Below, piece by piece: positions 30,367 to 35,349 of a DNA stretch of 35,349 bases (position 1 is its first letter; every line of letters begins with the position of its first letter). Under the pieces are notes generated by a model. That model ran no database searches, was not told the origin of the DNA, and saw nothing but the letters and a program-made list of their open reading frames with translations. The stretch covers positions 1 through 35,349 of the forward strand of contig JAGQLO010000012.1 in NCBI GenBank assembly GCA_020429185.1, given 5' to 3'. The position numbers were made by a program, and so were the translations under genes. The DNA is from Candidatus Doudnabacteria bacterium (GTDB lineage Bacteria; Patescibacteriota; JABMPQ01; JAGQLO01).

Positions 30367-30675
30367 ATGGGAAAGCGATTGTACGTCGGCAACCTGTCCT
30401 ACGACACAACTGACGAAACTCTCTCCGCCAAGTTTGGCGAATTTGGAGAGCTCGAGTCAGCTTCTGTTGTGATGGACAAGATGTCTGGCCGCTCACGAGG
30501 CTTCGGCTTTGTTGAGTACGCATCGGACGAAGACGCAGCCAAGGCTATTGAAGCCATGGACGGTGTTGACTTCGAAGGTCGTGAACTCAAGGTCAACGAA
30601 GCACGCCCACGCGAAGAACGCGGAAACGGCGGCGGAGGTGACTTTGGAGGAAACGGCGGCGGCGACAGCTGGTAA
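30367..30675 (+). CDS. RRM-type RNA-binding protein with Gly-rich tail
   Basis: 102 residues forming one RNA recognition motif: RNP2 LYVGNL (5-10) and RNP1 RGFGFVEY (about 44-51) with the aromatic residues that stack on RNA, then a Gly/Asn-rich tail (GGGGDFGGNGGGDSW). Proteins of this size and shape in cyanobacteria and other bacteria are glycine-rich cold-induced RNA-binding proteins that act as RNA chaperones. The consensus promoter and roughly 100-nt leader mirror those of the DEAD-box helicase gene at 1752. A strong bidirectional terminator follows. Cold or autogenous control is inference. Confidence 0.93.
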   Translation: MGKRLYVGNLSYDTTDETLSAKFGEFGELESASVVMDKMSGRSRGFGFVEYASDEDAAKAIEAMDGVDFEGRELKVNEARPREERGNGGGGDFGGNGGGDSW

Positions 30676-30716
30676 GCCGGCCGGGCGCAAGCCCGCACCA
30701 ACCACGCATTTGAACC

Positions 30717-30749
30717 AAAACCACCCGGCGCGCACAGGCGGGTGGTTTT
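30717..30749. terminator. Bidirectional terminator between the RRM gene and the converging operon
   Basis: Perfect 11-bp stem AAAACCACCCG/CGGGTGGTTTT (30717-30727 with 30739-30749), A tract on one side and T tract on the other. A smaller CGGGC-GCAA-GCCCG hairpin precedes it at about 30681-30694. Confidence 0.85.
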
Positions 30750-30780
30750 GTATTTCACAGGAATCTACAAACTCCGCTCG

Positions 30781-31482
30781 CTATTTCGAAGGACTCAACG
30801 AATAGGTTCCCAACATAACTCGAGATGTCTCCGCGAAAACAGCATTACATTGCACCAATTGAACTTGCGACACCTGAACCGTTTCGGAGATCACGTGCTC
30901 CAATCGCTCAACCTCTTTCAAGAACTGCTCAGAAGGCTCGTGCGACAACCTACACACCGTCATACTCATCCAAAACAGATCATCCCTCGCATAGACTTTA
31001 TCGTCAGGAACACCAACGCGCTCCAACCCCTCCCCCAGCGACGCCACCAGCTCAACATGCTCACGATTGGTGTATCCGATCAGAGCAAGACTCGTAGGAT
31101 AGCGCGCGAAACGATCAAACATCACCGGAAACACGACATGCTGAGGAACCTCTTCAGCGAACAACGCTTCCACCTTCTGCAAGTCCCCCTCCGAAAGATC
31201 ATCTGCATCAATCGTCCGTACATTCCGAATCGTCATGTGAAACGACGAGGTCGGATAGTAATAATGGTCTGGCTCTAGAGCGCGAAGCGGGGTAAGAATC
31301 TGCGCCTCAATACGATCCAATAACGCCTTTGGAGGAAGAGCAACGGAGGTCGTACAAATGGCAGGATCATTCTCGTAGTCCTGCCGCATCTCCACAACAG
31401 ACGGACGCAGCGTCCCAGCAGAAAAGCTGTCCAGCATCTGCTGAACAGCCTCTTCTTGCTGACGCCGAATGGAATCGCTCAT
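30781..31482 (-). CDS. 2H phosphodiesterase-like protein lacking the second catalytic His
   Basis: 233 residues, cytoplasmic. The central part follows the LigT/2H phosphoesterase fold: PTSSFHMTIRNV supplies the first H-x-T motif (His82, Thr84). The second motif region reads LFWMSMTVCRLS, with Ser173 where the second His is expected and Thr175 kept. 2H enzymes use both histidines to open cyclic or 2',3'-linked RNA phosphates, so this member may bind rather than cleave, or use an altered mechanism. The first 45 residues are helical and unrecognised. It starts 1 nt after the stop of the membrane protein gene and ends the minus-strand run that begins beyond the right edge. No Shine-Dalgarno is present. 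Confidence 0.75.
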   Translation of the reverse strand: MSDSIRRQQEEAVQQMLDSFSAGTLRPSVVEMRQDYENDPAICTTSVALPPKALLDRIEAQILTPLRALEPDHYYYPTSSFHMTIRNVRTIDADDLSEGDLQKVEALFAEEVPQHVVFPVMFDRFARYPTSLALIGYTNREHVELVASLGEGLERVGVPDDKVYARDDLFWMSMTVCRLSHEPSEQFLKEVERLEHVISETVQVSQVQLVQCNAVFAETSRVMLGTYSLSPSK

Positions 31483-31483
31483 G

Positions 31484-32365
31484 TTATGCCTTTGGCCGAG
31501 GTGTCATACCTGACTTCTTCGAGCGATCAGCCGGATGGCGATACGCACGAACAACCAGCCACGCCAGAACAACGATAAACACTAATCCCAACACGAGCGG
31601 CATGAAGACAGCAAAGAAAACAATGGCAAGAATCCCAAACGTGAGAATGATAATGCCGCCGACAATACCAGCGACCTCATCATCGTTGATGTTGTTGGAA
31701 AACAAGTTCGTATCTGAGTAATCCTCGGGATAGCTGTAATCGTATTCAAAATCGTAGTTTTCGTAGTGAACATCATCTGGATCGTACGTAGAGTTATACG
31801 CCTCTCCCTCCGTAACAGTTCCCGTCACAACGCCTGTCTCATCGGAACGCTTCAGATCTGTTGCTGCCAACAATGCTTCACTTTCCAAAGCGCCAGCAGC
31901 AATCACGGCTTCCGAAGCAGGAATATAGGACGTTCCTACCCACGCACCATCATCCAACGAGCCGGAATAACTTGCTGATATCAACTCAGAACCGAGTGTT
32001 GTAGGGTTCCCAGAACGCGTCAGATCAGTCAACTCGTACACATAGTTGAGTGTTCGATACACATACATCCATCCATCGTAGTAGTCTCCCGTAATTGTCT
32101 CCTCAACATCTACACGAATTGACCACTCTCCATCCGGATCTTCGGTCACCGTAGAACTGGAAGCAGTCTGTTTCACAACACTGTCATCAACAACCTCAAC
32201 CACAGGCGTCGAACCATCAACAAACAGAAGTGAATCAAAATCACCACCTATCTCAAGCGTAAACGTAGAAGGTTCCGGATCTGGCGGAGCCGAAAGCGCG
32301 TCAGCAGAGGCAGCCGGCACCACAACGGCGGCAGACAACAAGAAGAGAGAAAGAAGTTTGTACAT
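31484..32365 (-). CDS. Exported, C-terminally anchored hypothetical protein
   Basis: From the ATG at 32365 (293 residues). A signal peptide (MYKLLSLFLLSAAVVV, cleavage near ASADA) is followed by a beta-rich, Asp/Ser/Thr-rich extracytoplasmic domain of about 190 residues. A Tyr/Asp-rich stretch (YNSTYDPDDVHYENYDFEYDY) comes next, then a long double hydrophobic segment (about 232-280) and a short basic tail. I do not recognise the family. A cell-surface sensor or structural role is possible, since it lies between MsrA/DUF1653 and a 2H-like gene. The longer open frame to 32530 overlaps the DUF1653 gene and is rejected. It starts about 7 nt after that gene's stop, so translation is probably coupled. 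Confidence 0.75.
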   Translation of the reverse strand: MYKLLSLFLLSAAVVVPAASADALSAPPDPEPSTFTLEIGGDFDSLLFVDGSTPVVEVVDDSVVKQTASSSTVTEDPDGEWSIRVDVEETITGDYYDGWMYVYRTLNYVYELTDLTRSGNPTTLGSELISASYSGSLDDGAWVGTSYIPASEAVIAAGALESEALLAATDLKRSDETGVVTGTVTEGEAYNSTYDPDDVHYENYDFEYDYSYPEDYSDTNLFSNNINDDEVAGIVGGIIILTFGILAIVFFAVFMPLVLGLVFIVVLAWLVVRAYRHPADRSKKSGMTPRPKA

Positions 32366-32372
32366 ATGGGTA

Positions 32373-32609
32373 TTAAGGAGATTGCAACAGAAATCGCGGA
32401 CCAGAGTAAGAATGCTCAGGTTTCTCAACATGTTCAAGAAACATCGACGCAGGTCGCGTCCATACATCGGATGCGTCATCGATAGATCGATACACCACCA
32501 TGTCTTCACGTGTTTCCGAGTGCTTTGCAAGGGCGATCACTTCGTACACATGTCCCTTAAAGTGTTTGTAGATCGCACCCACCTGAATCACCGACGTATT
32601 CGTGGTCAT
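32373..32609 (-). CDS. DUF1653 domain protein
   Basis: 78 residues covering one DUF1653 domain: VGAIYKHFKGHVYEVIALAKHSETREDMVVYRS with the conserved K-G, E and V-V-Y positions, then WTRPASMFLEHVE, the W-x-R-P-x-x-x-F signature. The domain is common and uncharacterised; a nucleotide- or RNA-related role has been guessed from its SH3-like beta barrel, with no proof. It lies about 16 nt downstream of msrA on the same strand, and TATACT ends 6 nt before the ATG, so it may also have its own leaderless promoter. Confidence 0.85.
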   Translation of the reverse strand: MTTNTSVIQVGAIYKHFKGHVYEVIALAKHSETREDMVVYRSIDDASDVWTRPASMFLEHVEKPEHSYSGPRFLLQSP

Positions 32610-32615
32610 ACCACA

Positions 32616-32621
32616 AGTATA
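32616..32621 (-). promoter_or_regulatory. -10 (TATACT) at leaderless distance from the DUF1653 gene
   Basis: TATACT on the minus strand, 6 nt before the ATG at 32609, inside the short gap after msrA. Confidence 0.45.
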
Positions 32622-32625
32622 TCGC

Positions 32626-33120
32626 CTAGGCAGGAGAAGAAAAGCGATCGACGGGAACGTGACAATAGGGCGTTTTCCCTGTCTTTTTGTAGTACTCCTG
32701 ATGATACTCCTCAGCAGGATAAAACTTAGCCGCGGGTTCCAGCGTTGTCACAACGTCATAGCCAAGCTCCACGAGCTTATCAATGAGCTGTTGAGCTGTC
32801 TCGCGTTCTTCCTCAGATCCATAAAACACGGCGGAACGGTACTGTACGCCAATGTCTGGCCCCTGATGATTCAATTGAGTCGGATCATGAATCTCAAAAA
32901 AACGCTTCAGCACTGCTTCATACGAAACGCGCTCAGGGTCGTACTCAACCGCCACCGTCTCGGCATGACCTGTATCGCCCCGTACTACATCTTCGTACGA
33001 AGGATCAGTGAGACTTCCCCCCATAAAGCCAGACGTCGCGCCCAACACGCCGTCGAGCTCAGCAAGATAGTGCTCAACTCCCCAGAAACATCCTCCAGCC
33101 ACATAAGCAATAGCGCTCAT
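32626..33120 (-). CDS. msrA: Peptide-methionine (S)-S-oxide reductase
   Basis: 164 residues, full-length MsrA. GGCFWGVE (about 9-16, catalytic Cys11) opens the domain; later blocks are TSGFMGG, SYEDVVRGDTGHAETV, VEYDP, FFEIHDPTQLNHQGPDIGVQYRSAVFY and, near the end, AEEYHQEYYKKTG. It reduces methionine-S-sulfoxide in proteins, with thioredoxin as the usual recycler. No C-terminal resolving Cys pair is present; the only late Cys is in TPYCHVP, so recycling may use that residue or a mixed disulfide. It starts 3 nt after the STAS-like gene. Together with the DsbA-like and DUF1573 genes it points to active extracytoplasmic or oxidative-stress thiol chemistry in this organism. Confidence 0.95.
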   Translation of the reverse strand: MSAIAYVAGGCFWGVEHYLAELDGVLGATSGFMGGSLTDPSYEDVVRGDTGHAETVAVEYDPERVSYEAVLKRFFEIHDPTQLNHQGPDIGVQYRSAVFYGSEEERETAQQLIDKLVELGYDVVTTLEPAAKFYPAEEYHQEYYKKTGKTPYCHVPVDRFSSPA

Positions 33121-33123
33121 AAA

Positions 33124-33549
33124 TTAGGAATGAGATTGAATACCAGGTTGATCTGAAAACATCCAGGCAATAGCCCCCTCTTCACTTTCGAACAACCGAG
33201 CCTGCACGCCATCAGGAAGATTGAAGGTCAACAACACGTTTCCAAGAATGCGACTTGGGGAGTTACCAACCATGATGGCCACACGATCAGAAAACTCACG
33301 CACAGCACTCGTGCCATAACTTCGGCCCTCACGAGCTACAACACCCGTATTGCGAATATCCAACATCAATGGAAAACGCGTATCTCCCGCAAGTTGCTTC
33401 AGTGCCGCCATATCTTCTTTCACATTCTCTAGAGAAACTGAAGAGTCGTCTCGCGCATGCAACACAAGAAACCCACGTGGATCTAAAAACACATCCGAAC
33501 GCTCCGTCTGAATCATATTCGCACCTGCATCCGTTGAGTCTGTTGCCAT
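33124..33549 (-). CDS. STAS/SpoIIAA-like protein (DUF7793-like)
   Basis: 141 residues, cytoplasmic. After a 17-residue lead comes FLDPRGFLVLHARDDSSVSLENVKEDMAALKQL, then FPLMLDIRNTGVVAREGRSY, a helix, VAIMVGNSPSRILGNVLLTFN and RLFESEEGAIAWM. This layout is that of single-domain STAS/SEC14-like proteins often listed as DUF7793 or SpoIIAA-like. Some STAS proteins are phosphorylated by kinases; here the gene lies directly after the LRR-kinase gene (about 9 nt), so a kinase-substrate link is an attractive inference. A Ser in the usual phospho-acceptor loop (about position 60-65) is not conserved; the loop reads DIRNTG. Assignment is by pattern only. Confidence 0.65.
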   Translation of the reverse strand: MATDSTDAGANMIQTERSDVFLDPRGFLVLHARDDSSVSLENVKEDMAALKQLAGDTRFPLMLDIRNTGVVAREGRSYGTSAVREFSDRVAIMVGNSPSRILGNVLLTFNLPDGVQARLFESEEGAIAWMFSDQPGIQSHS

Positions 33550-33558
33550 ATCATTCGA

Positions 33559-34827
33559 TCAGCCAGTAAATTCCTCCAGTGCACCCAGTATCTCATAAAA
33601 CGAAGGTCGAGCAGAGCCATCCTCTACTAAGCAGGCATCTTTCAATTCAGACAGCTTGGCCATGGAAGACGAGCGCTGAAGCAGCTCTTCCATGAGATAG
33701 CCAAATGCGCGCACATCTAGCGCCTCACGAAAAGAGCCACTAGAGCCATCGTAGAGCGAAGCTGCCCCAAAATCTCCCAGTCGTGCAGTACCTTGCGGGT
33801 CAACAAGAATGTTGTGCGCATATAAATCGCCATGGGAAACACCTCGACTATGAAGATGTACCGCAGCCTCAGCAACAGATTGCAATACACGCGTAACAAC
33901 TGAAGACGAAAAGGTCGCGCTATCTGGATAGACATCACGACTATTGGTGCTCAAAGAAGGCGGAAGTCCAAGCGCCGTAAACGAATCAGGCACACGCTCA
34001 AGAACCAGTCCCTGGCGGCCATCTGGGCCGTCGGTTACGCGACCCAATAATTGAATCAACTGAGCATGACGACCCGCGACCAAAGCTGCGCGCATATCAT
34101 CACGCGGAAAACCATCACTCGTAAGCTCACCTCGATACAGTTTCAGAGCAACCTGCTCACCAGAAGGAGACACAGCCGCAAATACTTCGCTCGAAGGACT
34201 TTCTCCAAGCAACTCACCCACCCGAAACGCATCCCATGAATATTCCTGTACCGAACCTGCGTCGCGAACATCACTAAATGGGTTTCCAGCATCTCCATAC
34301 CAAGCAAGTTTCGGCAAGGAAAACACCCACTCTGCAGGCTCTTGAGTAAACGCATTCGCCGAAAGACGCAAAAACTCAATCTCCGTACAGAGCTGCATTT
34401 CTTCAGGAAGATAAAAAAGTTGATTCCCCGCCAACGACACTTTCTTCAGGTGCGACAATTCTCCAATAGAGTGAGGCAATTCCTTCAACGTGTTATCAGT
34501 CAGCACCAACCACACAAGACTCTTGGGCAGTGAATCCTCAGCAAAGGTGGAAATACGACAGGACTTAAATCCGGCCATGTACAAATTCGAACACTCCGCT
34601 AACACGGGCGGAACTTCTTCGAATAGATTGTTTGAACCGAACACAATCCTCAATCGCGAAAGCTCTGGAAGCCAATCTGGCAACTCCGTCAGCGTTCCGT
34701 CGTTGACATCAAGAACTTCAATTTCGTCCCTACATGCCAATAGTTCTTCAGGAAGATAAGACGCTCCCCGCAAACGAAGCCACTTCTGAACTGGATCGTA
34801 GCTATGGAAAAACGGAAGAGACTGCAT
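33559..34827 (-). CDS. Leucine-rich repeat protein kinase fusion
   Basis: 422 residues. Residues about 15-165 hold five or six leucine-rich repeats (LTELPDWLPELSRLRIVFGSNNL, LKELPHSIGELSHLKKVSLAGNQL and so on). Residues about 200-420 form a compact eukaryote-like kinase domain: a degenerate Gly-rich loop (LGESPSSEVF), VALKLY (Lys229), SHGDLYAHNILVD (Asp334, Asn339) and GDFGAAS (Asp352). All key catalytic residues are kept. There is no membrane segment, so it acts in the cytoplasm. It starts 2 nt after the GH114 gene and precedes the STAS-like gene by about 9 nt, which suggests one operon. Bacterial LRR-kinase fusions are known but rare; the substrate is unknown. Confidence 0.88.
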   Translation of the reverse strand: MQSLPFFHSYDPVQKWLRLRGASYLPEELLACRDEIEVLDVNDGTLTELPDWLPELSRLRIVFGSNNLFEEVPPVLAECSNLYMAGFKSCRISTFAEDSLPKSLVWLVLTDNTLKELPHSIGELSHLKKVSLAGNQLFYLPEEMQLCTEIEFLRLSANAFTQEPAEWVFSLPKLAWYGDAGNPFSDVRDAGSVQEYSWDAFRVGELLGESPSSEVFAAVSPSGEQVALKLYRGELTSDGFPRDDMRAALVAGRHAQLIQLLGRVTDGPDGRQGLVLERVPDSFTALGLPPSLSTNSRDVYPDSATFSSSVVTRVLQSVAEAAVHLHSRGVSHGDLYAHNILVDPQGTARLGDFGAASLYDGSSGSFREALDVRAFGYLMEELLQRSSSMAKLSELKDACLVEDGSARPSFYEILGALEEFTG

Positions 34828-34829
34828 GT

Positions 34830-35349
34830 CTATTCATCATCACACGCTTCTCGTCCCCCATCTAACTCGAGCGACATGCGCAGCCAACTCAGTCGCTGCT
34901 CTTGCGCCTCTTCACAGAATTCTGATGAATCAAGATTGTATTCAACGCCAAGTACTGCTTTGTCTTGCTGAATAAACAACTGCAGCACATCGCACTCTTC
35001 ATATTCGAAACATTGCTCATTCACAGCGAAATCAAAGTCGCTCACAAGCTCGGGGACTTGAGAGAGATTGTTTTTGAGCCCCACGCCCAAACCGCGTACA
35101 TGCGTTTCCCGCGCAAGCCAACGATTGTACTGCAACTGATCTTCCTCTGAAATCACAAATCCAGTGCTCTGCTCAAACGCATCGACGTTGTCAAACTCAA
35201 TCGCGTCGCACGCTTTCGTGACAGCAAGATCAAGACGATCTTCTATCACTTCTGAAAACAACTCGTAGCGAGACGCGTCGAGCCAACGCTCATCCTCCCA
35301 TTCAGCAAGTGTTGTGCCTAATACCTCGGAAGGAATACGTGTCGCATCA
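34830..35349 (-). CDS. Endo-alpha-1,4-polygalactosaminidase-like protein (GH114), N-terminal part off the window
   Basis: The frame stays open to the right edge; an internal TTG at 35261 would be the first start codon inside the window, but upstream codons read EWEDERWLDASRY, so the gene clearly extends beyond it. The visible 172 codons cover the C-terminal half of a GH114/TM1410-type barrel: AIEFDNVDAFEQSTGF, SEEDQLQYNRWLA, RGLGVGLKNNLSQVPELV, FDFAVNEQCFEYEECD, KAVLGVEYN and SSEFCEEA. GH114 enzymes cut galactosaminogalactan-like polymers; many bacterial members are exported, but the signal peptide would lie outside the window. It is the upstream partner of the LRR-kinase gene (2-nt gap). Confidence 0.88.
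   Translation of the reverse strand, partial: DATRIPSEVLGTTLAEWEDERWLDASRYELFSEVIEDRLDLAVTKACDAIEFDNVDAFEQSTGFVISEEDQLQYNRWLARETHVRGLGVGLKNNLSQVPELVSDFDFAVNEQCFEYEECDVLQLFIQQDKAVLGVEYNLDSSEFCEEAQEQRLSWLRMSLELDGGREACDDE

Noticed and set aside
1-35349. Possibility of UGA recoding as in Gracilibacteria/Absconditabacteria
   Set aside because: TGA ends many genes at conserved C-termini, including double TGA after the VOC gene at 9995, and no conserved domain reads through a TGA.

Overview
The window looks like a chromosomal segment of a Candidate Phyla Radiation (Patescibacteria) bacterium, probably from the Parcubacteria-like side (inference; no rRNA or ribosomal marker is present). Pointers are a DhnA-type class I fructose-bisphosphate aldolase, a dnaG-rpoD pair whose sigma factor starts with a very Lys/Thr/Ser-rich tail, a lone F420-0:glutamate ligase homologue, many exported proteins of unknown role, and compact packing on one strand. 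TGA is used as an ordinary stop, so the UGA-glycine code of Gracilibacteria does not apply.

Layout. 1-8250: two paralogous exported YTKTE-repeat (tail-fibre-like) proteins, aldolase, a DEAD-box RNA helicase with an RG-rich tail, a small membrane protein, and a large exported propeller plus double-LamG protein. 8346-14030: cupin, C39-like peptidase, VOC protein, degenerate M23-like protein and a MacB/FtsX-type ABC transporter. 14797-21048: S51 peptidase and VOC protein, then a five-gene minus-strand run joining a copper P-type ATPase to a CuA-type cupredoxin, a DsbA-like protein, a double DUF1573 protein and a Cys/His-rich exported protein. 21049-22327: a dispersed repeat, then a solitary GC-rich gene behind a consensus promoter, a 27-bp palindrome and a long leader hairpin. 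22328-26516: tRNA-Asn, a second C39-like peptidase, rpoD and dnaG. 26583-30675: VOC protein, Cys-rich membrane protein, F420-0 ligase homologue, ParB-like protein, M50 protease, RibD-type reductase and an RRM protein. 30781-35349: a minus-strand run with 2H phosphoesterase-like, membrane, DUF1653, MsrA, STAS-like, LRR-kinase fusion and the C-terminal part of a GH114 protein.

Two modes of gene expression are visible. Most genes have no Shine-Dalgarno sequence, and at least eight have a -10-like hexamer only 6-9 nt before the start codon, which predicts leaderless mRNAs. Four solitary, visibly GC-rich genes (3686-4681, 14160-14672, 21557-22078, 28763-29563) instead have clear Shine-Dalgarno sites and leaders, which suggests foreign origin or a separate regulatory class.

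The most system-like units are the copper/thiol run at 16012-21048, the LRR-kinase/GH114/MsrA run at 30781-35349, and a repeat family (four copies) tied to terminators at 14731-21295. No CRISPR array, insertion sequence or prophage was found.
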